This document shows positions 27,573-37,147 of a DNA stretch of 64,000 bases, in pieces. Where the stretch lies: assembly GCA_024346835.1 (NCBI GenBank), contig AP024867.1, positions 372,001 to 436,000 on the forward strand, in the 5' to 3' direction. The notes under the pieces were generated by a model. It saw only the letters and a list, made by a program, of their open reading frames with translations. It ran no database searches and was not told where the DNA came from. A program made the position numbers and the translations under genes. The first letter of the stretch is position 1. Every line of letters starts with the position of its first letter. This DNA comes from Vibrio comitans. Lineage in GTDB: Bacteria > Pseudomonadota > Gammaproteobacteria > Enterobacterales > Vibrionaceae.

Positions 27573-27722
27573 GCATTCAATTGCAAGCATCATAAAGTCA
27601 CTTGCAATGTTTTGCAACAGAAGAAAAATGATGCTGAATTTACAGAATAAGAAACAAATTGCGTTTAAATATATGGTTTCGACATACTCACACTATTAAT
27701 AAGCAGTTGTTTTAGCTAATAA

Positions 27723-27750
27723 AAAAGCGCTTGGCAAACCAAGCGCTTTT
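27723..27750 (-). terminator. Terminator of the tadEEG-like operon
   Basis: AAAAGCGCTTGG (27723-27734) pairs with CCAAGCGCTTTT (27739-27750) over the loop CAAA. On the minus strand it is followed by T residues. It lies 12 bases downstream of the TadG-like gene. It could also act on the plus strand. Confidence 0.85.
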
Positions 27751-27762
27751 GAAAATAACCTT

Positions 27763-29169
27763 TTACATCGTCAAACGAATAATGACGTCCAACATTTTAT
27801 CAAAACAGGGACCAAGATCTCGTTCATCTTCTGCATAGCAATATAGACCCTGTTTTTGATCTTCCTCAAATTCATCTTTAGTCGCATTTCGATTCAACAT
27901 TCTAGGATCATTCGCCATACGGTAGAGCATATCTTCCCCCGTGCCATGTCCCATACTATCTTTTAAGGAATCGCCGAGTCCTAAAGTAAATACATAGATA
28001 CCATCTTCTCTCGCCTTGTATGCAATTTTTTCTGGAAGGTCGCGAGAAATGTCTTTAATTTTTTCTTCAAAACCACTTTTGCTCGAATAAGCTGTATATC
28101 CCGAGTTCCCAGCTCTCGGCCCACCTAGCAGTGGAAAAGAAACATTCTTAGTTGAATCAGGCGTATATTTTTCATTGCTATCAATCGAAACATATCGATA
28201 TATATTGTCATCAGTGCTAGAACCACGGTCATCGGAGACATAGTTCCAACTTCCACCGCTCCTATAATAATAAGGAATACGGTCTCTCATTTCCGTAGCA
28301 CTCCACAAACCCCGAGCTTCGTCGCCACCATCATGAGTCGAAGATATTGAGGAACGGTATGTATATCCACTTATCTCGAAATCATGAGTAAACGTGTTTG
28401 GAGCGCCATCTGTAAAGATAACTAGTACCTTTAAGTTGGCAGAAAGTGGATCTGAATCATCAAACTCTTTGTATCCTTGATAAGTGCCTTCTGAAGTATT
28501 TGTATAGTGATTATTGCCATCTGTTCTGTATGTCATAGCATCAATAGCATCGCTTACATCAGTACCTGAATATTTCCTCTCACTAGTATTAAAAGGAATG
28601 ACTGTTTCGCCTCCATAACCGAATTGGCTAATAGCTACTCGATCAAATTCGGTATTAAAGTGGCTAAGAAACGCTTTAGATCTACTTTTCACTACATCAA
28701 ATACATCTCTAAGTGATCCAGAGTTATCGACAACTAGAGAAATATCCACAGGTCTACGAATCACTCGCGATTCGGCACCAACAGTCCAATCAGTTATCCC
28801 AATCAAAGAAATAAAAACCGTAGGAATAGTGGTGTCACCTTGTATATCAACAGTAACATTGCCCCACTCATCAACATCAAACTGAAAACCAGTTAAGCTC
28901 GCATTACCTTCAAGAAAAGAGGTAGGTATGTTGGCAGAAAAATATCTCTCTGCTGCTTTCTTTGCCGTACTCTCTCCAAGTGATGCAGCCCGAGCAGCAG
29001 CAATACCTGCAGCATCAACCGCCGCAAATAATTTAGCTTTTGCTAAGTAGGCTCTACCTGAATCTATAGTCAACCCAGCCAATAAAAGCATTACAGGGAG
29101 GGCGGCAACCATTAATAATGAAACTAATCCCTTTTCTGTTCTAAAAGTCGTTTTTAGATTCTTCATCAT
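27763..29169 (-). CDS. TadG-like protein with von Willebrand A domain
   Basis: This 468-residue protein starts with a TadG-type N-terminus: a basic stretch, EKGLVSLLMVAALPVMLLLA as membrane helix, and AKLFAAVDAAGIAAARAASL. A vWA domain follows, with the MIDAS motif DNSGS near residue 148 and a later DGAPN-type loop (VIFTDGAPNTF). The middle is rich in Asp/Ser/Tyr and ends with a Cys pair (LYCYAEDERDLGPCFDKMLD). Such proteins are exported and interact with pilus or adhesion systems. ATGA overlap with the preceding gene shows coupling. No Tad secretion ATPase is present nearby. Confidence 0.82.
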   Translation of the reverse strand: MMKNLKTTFRTEKGLVSLLMVAALPVMLLLAGLTIDSGRAYLAKAKLFAAVDAAGIAAARAASLGESTAKKAAERYFSANIPTSFLEGNASLTGFQFDVDEWGNVTVDIQGDTTIPTVFISLIGITDWTVGAESRVIRRPVDISLVVDNSGSLRDVFDVVKSRSKAFLSHFNTEFDRVAISQFGYGGETVIPFNTSERKYSGTDVSDAIDAMTYRTDGNNHYTNTSEGTYQGYKEFDDSDPLSANLKVLVIFTDGAPNTFTHDFEISGYTYRSSISSTHDGGDEARGLWSATEMRDRIPYYYRSGGSWNYVSDDRGSSTDDNIYRYVSIDSNEKYTPDSTKNVSFPLLGGPRAGNSGYTAYSSKSGFEEKIKDISRDLPEKIAYKAREDGIYVFTLGLGDSLKDSMGHGTGEDMLYRMANDPRMLNRNATKDEFEEDQKQGLYCYAEDERDLGPCFDKMLDVIIRLTM

Positions 29170-29738
29170 AAATAAGTCCGTTCGTTCATAATGAATTCAT
29201 TATCAAAAATAAAACTTGAGAATGCGCTGTATCTGTAAAATACCTCTACTACGTACACCGACTCCCCCTCTAAGAGCTCTAGTGGGAAGTTATCAATAGC
29301 CACGTCCTCTTCTCGATCCGGCAAATCGCAGGTGTTCACATTGGACTCAATCACCCAATTGCTACAATTGTCCCAAACGGTACTTTCAGCATTCAATCCA
29401 GAGTTGACCCATTTAACTTGTCTGGACACATAAGGGGATTTATCTGCATCTTCAAGTGTGACTACGTTGATAAATATTGTTCCATCACTAAACAGATCGA
29501 GAGGGTTGGCAGCGTTGGCGATGATATCCATCACATCTTCCTCGCTATAACTGCTTGTCCGAGATACCAAGCTCGCCCCTTCTCGACTCACATTGAGTAG
29601 GACAATTTTTGCCTGTAGAACGAGTGTTAACTCAAAGATAGCCATAAGGATTAGCAGCAGAATTGGAGTAATTAGTGTCATCTCTACAGCTGAGAAACCT
29701 TGCTGTATATTGAAGAGTCGCCTGTATTTTCTGGTCAT
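29166..29738 (-). CDS. TadE/TadF-like minor pseudopilin
   Basis: This 190-residue protein has the TadE/F opening: a basic stretch, then GFSAVEMTLITPILLLILMA with the conserved Glu of type IV pilin-like prepilins, and the helix IFELTLVLQAKIVLLNVSRE. The rest is a periplasmic domain with a Cys pair (DNCSNW, NTCDLP). It overlaps both neighbours by ATGA. It would be a minor component of a Flp/Tad pilus or related surface complex. Confidence 0.78.
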   Translation of the reverse strand: MTRKYRRLFNIQQGFSAVEMTLITPILLLILMAIFELTLVLQAKIVLLNVSREGASLVSRTSSYSEEDVMDIIANAANPLDLFSDGTIFINVVTLEDADKSPYVSRQVKWVNSGLNAESTVWDNCSNWVIESNVNTCDLPDREEDVAIDNFPLELLEGESVYVVEVFYRYSAFSSFIFDNEFIMNERTYL

Positions 29739-30241
29739 ACTTCATCTCCAAACTCTTCGTTCTTCATTGCTGCACTCACAGTAAATTTGTAGGTGCCACC
29801 TTCAATCAAAGGATAAAGTATCGGGCTCAATACAGGCCATTCACAGTCCAAATGAATAGAGATCAATTCTCCTGGGTCACCGAATCCAGCTACAGCATTC
29901 CCATCAATATCCTCAACTCGAATATCTTCAATCTTCATAACTTTGGTAAGCATCCCAACCGAGGAGCTAGAGATCTTTTCTAGAATGGCATTTTCACGCA
30001 GAGGTTCATCTTCATTAGGATCGAGATCTGTTCGCCCAGTAACAGCATAGCGAGCTCCCTCTCGGACAGCGTGTTGCATAGTGAGCTTCACATAACCAAA
30101 CAAAGCAAAATCAATAATGGTAAACAAAATCAGCAAGAAAAGGCTAAAAACAACGGCAAACTCAACCAAGGCCAAACCGTTCTGCTTTTTTTTCTGCCGT
30201 CTAATGAGGCGGTAAACTAGTAGATTTTTCACGATATACAT
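29735..30241 (-). CDS. TadE-like minor pseudopilin
   Basis: This 168-residue protein begins with a basic patch (RRQKKKQNGLALVEFAVVFS). The helix LFLLILFTIIDFALFGYVKL and MQHAVREGARYAVTGRTDLD follow, the TadE signature (Glu in LVEFA; VREGARYA). It is the first gene of the three-gene operon. It overlaps the next gene by ATGA. It probably needs a prepilin peptidase encoded elsewhere. Confidence 0.82.
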   Translation of the reverse strand: MYIVKNLLVYRLIRRQKKKQNGLALVEFAVVFSLFLLILFTIIDFALFGYVKLTMQHAVREGARYAVTGRTDLDPNEDEPLRENAILEKISSSSVGMLTKVMKIEDIRVEDIDGNAVAGFGDPGELISIHLDCEWPVLSPILYPLIEGGTYKFTVSAAMKNEEFGDEV

Positions 30242-30704
30242 TCCATGTCATTGCACTTCAAGCAATCCTTATTACTAGGCAAAGCGTTACTGCTCTATTA
30301 TTAGTGTAGTTACTCTAATTTTAAGTAAAAGGAATCCTTCAATCTGATTGTTCTTGATCAATACTTCCTTATTAAATGGTCTTATTTATTCATTTCGTAA
30401 ATGAGTACTACCTACCTATAAAAGCCCAAACTGGCCTTTAACTGCCTAAACCACTCTTCGACCAGTTCACAATTGTATGATGTAACTATTTTATATTTCA
30501 CGACTGTTAGCAACACTTCAAATCAAAATTGGTAATTATAACGACAAGATCACAATATCGGCTAATTATCCACCAATACAAACTAATTACATTTAGTTAC
30601 ATAAAATTACCACTTGCAATCATTCTAGAAATAAATATGATACCTATCAAACACAAATGAGAATTAAAACCATTTGTAATAACTAATGATTCAAGGACGA
30701 TAGA
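30242..30704. other. Divergent promoter region between tad-like and imelysin operons
   Basis: This 463-base AT-rich stretch has no gene. It must contain the leftward promoter of the TadE-like operon and the rightward promoter of the imelysin cluster. A Fur-like site sits at 30654-30678, near the imelysin start. No terminator-like hairpin was found. Confidence 0.5.
30654..30678 (+). promoter_or_regulatory. Fur-box-like site upstream of the imelysin cluster
   Basis: The bases AAATGAGAATTAAAACCATTT contain AATGAGAAT, an exact Vibrio-style Fur half-site, with a weaker inverted half. It is about 30-50 bases before the first imelysin start. This fits the known iron regulation of imelysin-like proteins. 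Confidence 0.5.
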
Positions 30705-31952
30705 ATGTATAGAAGAATTACTCTTTTAAGCTCACTAGCGCTTACCGCCACCTCAAGCTTCGCAGCAGTTACTGAACAACAAGTTGTCGAACACTATGCA
30801 GACTTAGCGCATGCGGTCTACGAGGATTCACTGATCACCGCTAAAGTGCTTGAAACAAAGATCAATGCGTTAGTCGAATCACCTTCCGAACAAACTCTTG
30901 CCGAAGCTAAACAAGCCTGGCTTGATTCTCGAGTACCTTACCAACAATCTGAAGTATTTCGTTTTGGTAACCCTGTTGTAGATGACTGGGAAGGCCAACT
31001 AAATGCATGGCCTCTCGACGAAGGTTTAATTGATTATGTTGATGCTAACTATCAATCCGAACTAGGTAACGAAGGCGCGGTTGCCAACATCATTGCCAAT
31101 GAGCAAGTACAAGTGGGTGCTGACACCATAGATACTCAGCGTATTACCCCTGAATTGATCGCAAGCCTAAATGAGTTAGGTGGTTCAGAAGCCAACGTTG
31201 CCTCTGGTTATCACGCTATTGAGTTTTTGCTGTGGGGCCAAGACTTGAATGGTAATAGCAGTGGTGCCGGAGCTAGGCAGTACACCGATTATGTTGTTGG
31301 TGATGCTTGTACAAACAACCATTGTGATCGTCGTGGAGAGTACTTACAGGCTACAGCAAAACTTCTTGTGTCTGATCTTGCTTGGATGGAACAGCAATGG
31401 GCTGATGGTGCGAGCAATAACTACCGCTCAGAATTGCTGGCAGACTCGTCCACAACGGGTCTAAGAAAAATGATGTTCGGCATGGGTTCTTTGTCTCTTG
31501 GTGAGTTAGCCGGCGAACGAATGAAGGTAGCTTTGGAAGCCAATTCAACCGAAGACGAGCATGACTGTTTCTCTGACAATACCCACAACTCTCATTACTA
31601 CAACGAGCAAGGCATCTACAACGTGTATACCGGTATGTATCTGCGTGCCGATGGAAGCCTATTAACTGGCCCAAGTATTCATGAATTGGTGTCACAAGTA
31701 TCCAAAGAAGAAGCAAAAGAAATCCAAGGTCAATTTGACCAAACAAGAACGCAAGTTCGTCAGCTAGTTTACTCTGCTGAGAAAAACAACACGCACTTTG
31801 ATCAACTCATCGCAAGCAACAACGCGGAAGGTAATCAACTGGTTGAAGATTCGATCTCTGCACTTGTCGCTCAAACGGCTGCAATAGAAAAAGCGGCTGG
31901 GGTTATCGGCATTACTAGCCTGAATCCAGATACAGCTGATCACGAGTTTTAA
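30705..31952 (+). CDS. Imelysin family protein (IrpA/M75-like)
   Basis: This 415-residue exported protein starts MYRRITLLSSLALTATSSFA (Sec signal). The imelysin GxHxxE motif is present as GYHAIEFLLWGQDL, with His170 and Glu173 intact. Other family marks are RVPYQQSEVFRFGNP and NAWPLDEGLIDYVD. Imelysin-like proteins are iron-regulated periplasmic proteins thought to bind iron or haem. It begins a group of imelysin, DUF1111, imelysin and DUF1513 genes, but is followed by a strong terminator that should reduce read-through. Confidence 0.9.
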   Translation: MYRRITLLSSLALTATSSFAAVTEQQVVEHYADLAHAVYEDSLITAKVLETKINALVESPSEQTLAEAKQAWLDSRVPYQQSEVFRFGNPVVDDWEGQLNAWPLDEGLIDYVDANYQSELGNEGAVANIIANEQVQVGADTIDTQRITPELIASLNELGGSEANVASGYHAIEFLLWGQDLNGNSSGAGARQYTDYVVGDACTNNHCDRRGEYLQATAKLLVSDLAWMEQQWADGASNNYRSELLADSSTTGLRKMMFGMGSLSLGELAGERMKVALEANSTEDEHDCFSDNTHNSHYYNEQGIYNVYTGMYLRADGSLLTGPSIHELVSQVSKEEAKEIQGQFDQTRTQVRQLVYSAEKNNTHFDQLIASNNAEGNQLVEDSISALVAQTAAIEKAAGVIGITSLNPDTADHEF

Positions 31953-31970
31953 TTCGACGATCTTCACTCT

Positions 31971-31992
31971 GGGGCTCTTAGAGCCCCTTTTT
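31971..31992 (+). terminator. Terminator between imelysin and DUF1111 genes
   Basis: GGGGCTC, loop TTA and GAGCCCC are followed by TTTTT. It lies 18 bases after the imelysin stop and 34 bases before the next start, inside the gene cluster, so it is probably a partial terminator. Confidence 0.8.
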
Positions 31993-32026
31993 CCGTTTTA
32001 GTTTATTGAAGTAGAAGTCTCTCGTT

Positions 32027-33427
32027 ATGATCAAAGCCACCCTACTCACCCCTTTGTTTGCACCATTACTTTCTCTAGCCATTGCATCACCTGTTATGGC
32101 CTATGGTGTCGCTTCTGGTGGAAAAACTGGTATCAACAAAAGTGGCACCAATGCCTTCTCTCAGCCCGCTGGCAATCTTCCTATGTCAGATCGGCTGGAT
32201 TTTAGCGTCGGCAATAGCTTCTTTAGGAATCCATGGGTACAAGCCCCTGCCTCCACTGATGCAAGAGATGGACTGGGCCCACTTTTTAATACTAATGGTT
32301 GCCAGAACTGTCACATCAAAGATGGCAGAGGACACCCACCAGAGGAAGGAGAGGTTCAAACGGTGTCTATGCTCATTCGGCTTTCAGTTCCTGCATCAAG
32401 TGACGAAGACAAGAAGCGTCTGATCACCCAAGGGAATATTCCAGATCCCACCTATGGAGCGCAGTTGCAAGACTTTGCTATTACTGGCGCCAAACCCGAA
32501 GGGAAAATACAGATCACTTACGCGACTCATGTTGAGACATTTTCTGATGGTTACACGGTCGAGCTTCGAAAACCTCGCATCCTGATCAGTGACTTGAACT
32601 ATGGTCCTATGTCTGAAAACGTTCAGCTCTCAGCAAGAATTGCCCCTCCAATGATTGGCCTTGGTTTACTTGAGGCGATCCCTGACAGTCAGCTACTGGA
32701 TTGGCAAGATATCAATGATAGCAATCAAGATGGTATTTCTGGTAAAGCGAATCAGGTTTGGGATGAGAAACAAGCAAAAACCGTCATTGGCCGATTTGGC
32801 TGGAAAGCAGGACAACCCACTCTAATGCAACAAAATGCGGCTGCATTTAATGGCGATCTCGGGATCACTAGCAATATCTTCATTGAAGAAAACTGCACTC
32901 AGCCCCAAACCATTTGTCAGGAACTTCCAAACGGAGGCTCTCCTGAAGTCAGTGACAAGATCCTGAACTTTGTCGAGTTCTACTCTCGACATCTAGCGGT
33001 TCCAAATCGTCGTGATACCGATGATAAATCAGTGATTCAAGGACAAGCCTTATTTGCGCAATTGGGCTGTGACAGTTGCCACAAGCCAAAGGCCGTAACA
33101 AAGGAACTAACCGACTTACCTGCTCTTTCAAAACAGACCATACATCCATATACAGATCTGTTATTACACGATATGGGGGAAGGTTTGGCCGATAACCGAG
33201 GTGAATTCATTGCCAATGGTCAAGAGTGGCGCACTGCACCACTTTGGGGGATTGGATACACTCAAGAGGTCAACAAACATACCTATTTCTTACATGATGG
33301 TAGAGCACGAAACCTGATGGAGGCGGTGCTTTGGCATGGAGGTGAAGCACAGCAAAGTAAAGAGGCTGTTCTCAAGCTAAATCAGCAAGAGCGCGATGCG
33401 CTTATCCGCTTCTTAGAATCTTTGTAG
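32027..33427 (+). CDS. Di-haem c-type oxidoreductase, DUF1111
   Basis: This 466-residue exported protein has a signal peptide (TLLTPLFAPLLSLAIASPVM then AYG). It carries two CxxCH haem c motifs: Cys92-Cys95-His96 (GCQNCH) and Cys348-Cys351-His352 (GCDSCH). ISGKANQVWD and FGWKAGQPTL are typical DUF1111 blocks. Such proteins are di-haem, peroxidase-like periplasmic enzymes often called putative thiol oxidoreductases. Their regular neighbours are imelysins, as here. Function in iron handling is inferred. Confidence 0.92.
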   Translation: MIKATLLTPLFAPLLSLAIASPVMAYGVASGGKTGINKSGTNAFSQPAGNLPMSDRLDFSVGNSFFRNPWVQAPASTDARDGLGPLFNTNGCQNCHIKDGRGHPPEEGEVQTVSMLIRLSVPASSDEDKKRLITQGNIPDPTYGAQLQDFAITGAKPEGKIQITYATHVETFSDGYTVELRKPRILISDLNYGPMSENVQLSARIAPPMIGLGLLEAIPDSQLLDWQDINDSNQDGISGKANQVWDEKQAKTVIGRFGWKAGQPTLMQQNAAAFNGDLGITSNIFIEENCTQPQTICQELPNGGSPEVSDKILNFVEFYSRHLAVPNRRDTDDKSVIQGQALFAQLGCDSCHKPKAVTKELTDLPALSKQTIHPYTDLLLHDMGEGLADNRGEFIANGQEWRTAPLWGIGYTQEVNKHTYFLHDGRARNLMEAVLWHGGEAQQSKEAVLKLNQQERDALIRFLESL

Positions 33428-33439
33428 TAGGTATTGATT

Positions 33440-34507
33440 ATGTCTTTTCCAATTAAAAAACTAAGCATGACGGCATTTGTATTTTCTACCATCTTGTCCG
33501 GTTGTTCGAGCAGTTCCCCTAACTCAAGCAATCTATCCTCTCTGGAATCGAGCCAGTTTGAGGTTACGCAGCATCCCAGCCAAGCGGTGTATCAGCTACA
33601 ACATCAACACGCCGAACTGTTTTATTCGAACAGCGTGAATCTGCACCAAGCATTTCAAACACAATGTTTATCTAGTAGCGATGAACAGTCATTGACCGAA
33701 CTGCAGAATCAGTGGCACAAAACCATGCTAGCTTGGATGGCCTTTCAAGGGCAAAGCAGTGGCCCTGAAGAGCTTCAAGAACTGGCTTGGAAAGTGCAAT
33801 TTTGGCCTGACAAAAAAAATACAACAGGCCGGCAGATGAAAGCCCAACTATCTACCAACCCGAATGTTTCGCCCAAAGAACTGTCAAACCTAAGTGCCAC
33901 ATTACAAGGGCTGAGTGCCATTGAATGGCTGCTATATGATGAAATGGCTGAGGAATTTAGCTTAGAAAATCGCTGTGCATTGGGAGTCACTATTTCGAAG
34001 CGTTTATTACAAACCTCGGAAACTGTGCGTGACGCTTGGTCAATGAATCCATGGAAAGATCTCGAGGAAAAGCAGTGGAATGTGGAATACATTTCATTGC
34101 TTAATGACCAATTAGACTACATGCAGAAAAAACTCTCTCGACCACTCGCAAAAATAGGTAAGCCGCGTCCTTACTTTGCTGAATCATGGCGCTCACAAAC
34201 CTCGTACGCCAATCTATTTGCCAATTGGCAGACTATTGACGCTTTAGTGCATGCGCCCAATGGCCTTATTGATATCTTGCAAGATGTCGACTCAGTATTA
34301 GCCGAATCAATATCTAGCACAATTAAAAGCTCTGTTAATAGTTGGCCTGCCAAGGCATCGTTGTTCTCAGATTTAAGCTCTGCACAAGGCTATCAGCGAG
34401 CATTGGCGCAATATAATAAGGTTGAGTACGTTCACTATTTAATCGCTACTGAAGCGGCAATGAAGCTAGGCATAGTCGTAGGCTTCAACTCTACGGACGG
34501 TGATTAA
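33440..34507 (+). CDS. Second imelysin-like protein, lipoprotein with altered motif
   Basis: This is a roughly 355-residue lipoprotein. The start ATG at 33440 has AGTAGGT upstream; a TTG two codons earlier is less likely. The signal ends in LSGCSSSSP, a lipobox with Cys. The imelysin core is present (LAWMAFQGQSSGPEELQELA, LQGLSAIEWLLYDEMAE). However, the motif His of GxHxxE is replaced by Ser159 while Glu162 remains. It may therefore be a partner or decoy of the first imelysin rather than a metal binder of the same kind. It lies 12 bases after the DUF1111 stop. Confidence 0.85.
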   Translation: MSFPIKKLSMTAFVFSTILSGCSSSSPNSSNLSSLESSQFEVTQHPSQAVYQLQHQHAELFYSNSVNLHQAFQTQCLSSSDEQSLTELQNQWHKTMLAWMAFQGQSSGPEELQELAWKVQFWPDKKNTTGRQMKAQLSTNPNVSPKELSNLSATLQGLSAIEWLLYDEMAEEFSLENRCALGVTISKRLLQTSETVRDAWSMNPWKDLEEKQWNVEYISLLNDQLDYMQKKLSRPLAKIGKPRPYFAESWRSQTSYANLFANWQTIDALVHAPNGLIDILQDVDSVLAESISSTIKSSVNSWPAKASLFSDLSSAQGYQRALAQYNKVEYVHYLIATEAAMKLGIVVGFNSTDGD

Positions 34508-34511
34508 CATA

Positions 34512-35582
34512 ATGATAAACAGACGAACGTTCCTTAAATCTTCCTCCGCGCTAGGAATCACACTTCTGCCTGGTTGCGCTGTTTCACTAGCGAAAGAGCA
34601 ACCTACCGCTATTGCTGGGTGCGCTACAGACGGTAAAGGGAACTACTTTGCCGCTGCAGTAACGCCTCAAGGTAAGCTAAAGTACTCTCACCCGCTTCCT
34701 GCTCGTGGGCATGGTTTGGCAAGTAATACTACCCACCAGCATCTTGCGGTGATTGCGCGTCGACAAGGCCAGTTTGTGGATATTATCTCACTCGACAATG
34801 GCCAGCTTGTTCAGCGGATCACGCCTGTACAGCATCGCTTTTTTTATGGTCACGCCGCCTATTCATCAGACAGTGAGACTTTGTATGTATCAGAGGGAGA
34901 AACCCATTCTTGCAAAGGTGTAATCGGCATTTACGATGTAGCGAAAGATTATCAACGGATCGGTAAGTTCAGTAACTTTGGTATTGGTCCACACCAAATA
35001 GAAGTGCTATCCAATGGTGATTTGGTCGTTGCGGTTGGCGGTATTCAAACCCAAGGTAGGAAAAAGATAAACCTTGATTCAATGCATTCGACCCTCGTAA
35101 CCTTAAATAAGGATACAGGGAAAATCACCTCTCAAGCTCATCTTGAAGATCCTTTGCTCTCTATCCGACATATAGCAGTAACGCCTCAAGACCAAGTCTT
35201 TGTTGGCGTTCAATCCCAAGCCCCAGATGAATCGCTATCTTCTCTTGTCTTTACAAAAACAGACGCTGAATATCTCAATCCCCTACCATTAGATACCGAA
35301 GAATGGCTAGGGTTTGAGGGATACATAGGTTCACTTGCGGTAACTGACACAACCCTTATCGTCTCTTCGCCTAGAGGAAACCGAATTGCCCTATTTGATC
35401 GGCAAACAGGTAAGCTAAAGCAGGTGCGTTTTGTCGCCGATGGATGCGCTCTAGCATCAACCAAGCACAATTATTACATAGTGGATAACAAAGGCACCTT
35501 GTATACAGGTGATGAACAAGCACATAACGCCAGTGGAAGCCTCGCGGGGATCTACTGGGATAACCATTGGATAGTCATCTAA
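34512..35582 (+). CDS. DUF1513 family protein with Tat-like signal
   Basis: This is a roughly 356-residue protein. The N-terminus MINRRTFLKSSSALGITLLP contains the twin-arginine motif RRTFLK, and GCA after it is a lipobox. Hence a Tat-exported lipoprotein is likely. The rest is a beta-propeller-like DUF1513 sequence (GHGLASNTTHQHLAVIARRQ, GIGPHQIEVLSNGDLVVAVG). DUF1513 genes usually close imelysin/DUF1111 clusters in gammaproteobacteria. The ATG at 34512 follows the imelysin stop by four bases; a GTG 12 bases earlier overlaps that stop. Confidence 0.88.
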   Translation: MINRRTFLKSSSALGITLLPGCAVSLAKEQPTAIAGCATDGKGNYFAAAVTPQGKLKYSHPLPARGHGLASNTTHQHLAVIARRQGQFVDIISLDNGQLVQRITPVQHRFFYGHAAYSSDSETLYVSEGETHSCKGVIGIYDVAKDYQRIGKFSNFGIGPHQIEVLSNGDLVVAVGGIQTQGRKKINLDSMHSTLVTLNKDTGKITSQAHLEDPLLSIRHIAVTPQDQVFVGVQSQAPDESLSSLVFTKTDAEYLNPLPLDTEEWLGFEGYIGSLAVTDTTLIVSSPRGNRIALFDRQTGKLKQVRFVADGCALASTKHNYYIVDNKGTLYTGDEQAHNASGSLAGIYWDNHWIVI

Positions 35583-35705
35583 ACTCGAAGTTTTCAATCA
35601 TCAAAAGTTACCCTTTATTTCCCTCATATCCCCTTGACCTTCACTACCTAAACAAGGTTTAATTGCGCCCCTTTTTTGCAGCACTTACTGGTCTTTGGAG
35701 GACAC

Positions 35706-37058
35706 ATGGCAATAGGTTTTGATTACGGTACCGCAAACTGCTCCGTGGCACATATTATCGATAACCAAGCAATCCAAATTCCACTAAGCAATGGCGACAA
35801 ATACATCTCGTCGACCTTATGTGCCCCAACCTCTGAGTCGGTCTCTGAATACCTTTATCGTCGCAAGAACATCATGCCGATCACACAGCCTGGTGAAGCC
35901 GTATTGCAGCGTGCTATTCGTGCTAACCGAGAGGAAGGCATCGATGTTATGGAAGAAGAAATCCTGTTTGGGCAACCGGCTCTAGATCTGTACTTAGAAG
36001 ATCCAAAGGATGTCTACTACATCAAATCACCTAAGTCTTTCTTAGGTGCTAGAGGCTTGCGTGACGTGCAATTAGCCTTCTTTGAAGACTTGGTGTGCGC
36101 CATGATGGAAAACGTGAAATCTCAAGCAGAGCTATCTCTTGAAAGAGCGGTTGAAGATACCGTTATAGGTCGACCTGTAAACTTTCTTGGTCGTGGTGGA
36201 GAAGAATCAAACCAGCAAGCACAAGACATATTACTAAGAGCGGCGACCAGAGCTGGCTTTAAGAACGTCGAATTTCAATTTGAACCCGTTGCTGCTGGGC
36301 TCGACTATGAGAGCACATTAACCTCTGACCAAAACGTGCTAGTGGTTGATATCGGTGGTGGTACAACTGACTGCTCCATGATTCAAATGGGCCCATCTTG
36401 GCTTGGTAAAAGCGATCGAAAAGAGACGCTACTTGGCCATACAGGACAGCTTGTAGGGGGTAACGATCTCGATATCCATATCGCCTATAAGCAATTTATG
36501 ACTGAGTTCGGTAAGGGAAGCCGAAAACAATCAGGCCTTGAAATACCTATTAGCCAATTTTGGCACTCTATTTTGATTAATAACGTTCAGGCGCAACGCG
36601 ACTTTTACGGTAAAGAAAACCTAGCCCTACTCAAACAGTTACATCGTGAAGCGTGTGAACCAGCCAAGCTTGCAAGAATGATTGAAGTTCACCAAGGTGC
36701 GCTTGGCTACGGCATAGTGTCTCAAGCAGAAAGTGCCAAGATTGCTTTGTCTGAGAATGACAGCTATCTAGCCCAGATCAAACTTCTCAGTGAGGTGGTA
36801 GAGGTTCCGGTGTTGAGACACGAAATGGAGCAAGCCATTGAAGTACCTAAAGAGAAGATCACTAAGTTAGTTCTGGAAGCGGTTCAGCAATCGCAAACCA
36901 CTCCAGACGCGATATTCATGACCGGTGGCTCAGCACGTTCTGTTGTGCTAAGAGATGCAGTACAAACAGTATTACCTAATGTGCCGGTAGTGAGTGGCAA
37001 TTATTTTGGGTCTGTTACCGCAGGCTTAGCACGTTGGGCTGACGTCTGTTTTAAATAA
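35706..37058 (+). CDS. yegD: YegD-type Hsp70-like chaperone
   Basis: This is a roughly 450-residue protein, the E. coli YegD length. It starts MAIGFDYGTANCSVAH (phosphate-1 motif of the actin/Hsp70 ATPase fold) and has LVVDIGGGTTDCSMIQMG (phosphate-2) and IFMTGGSARSVVLRDA (adenosine motif). The substrate-binding domain of DnaK is absent, as in YegD. GGAGG lies just before the ATG at 35706, so an in-frame start ten codons earlier is rejected. The protein is cytosolic; the client is unknown. Confidence 0.92.
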   Translation: MAIGFDYGTANCSVAHIIDNQAIQIPLSNGDKYISSTLCAPTSESVSEYLYRRKNIMPITQPGEAVLQRAIRANREEGIDVMEEEILFGQPALDLYLEDPKDVYYIKSPKSFLGARGLRDVQLAFFEDLVCAMMENVKSQAELSLERAVEDTVIGRPVNFLGRGGEESNQQAQDILLRAATRAGFKNVEFQFEPVAAGLDYESTLTSDQNVLVVDIGGGTTDCSMIQMGPSWLGKSDRKETLLGHTGQLVGGNDLDIHIAYKQFMTEFGKGSRKQSGLEIPISQFWHSILINNVQAQRDFYGKENLALLKQLHREACEPAKLARMIEVHQGALGYGIVSQAESAKIALSENDSYLAQIKLLSEVVEVPVLRHEMEQAIEVPKEKITKLVLEAVQQSQTTPDAIFMTGGSARSVVLRDAVQTVLPNVPVVSGNYFGSVTAGLARWADVCFK

Positions 37059-37147
37059 TATATAGAGACAATTCGCTTTTGAAAGCCCTCTAAATTCGGT
37101 CTACGCTTAACTATCAAGGCTAAGCGTTATCATTTATGAGGGTTAGA

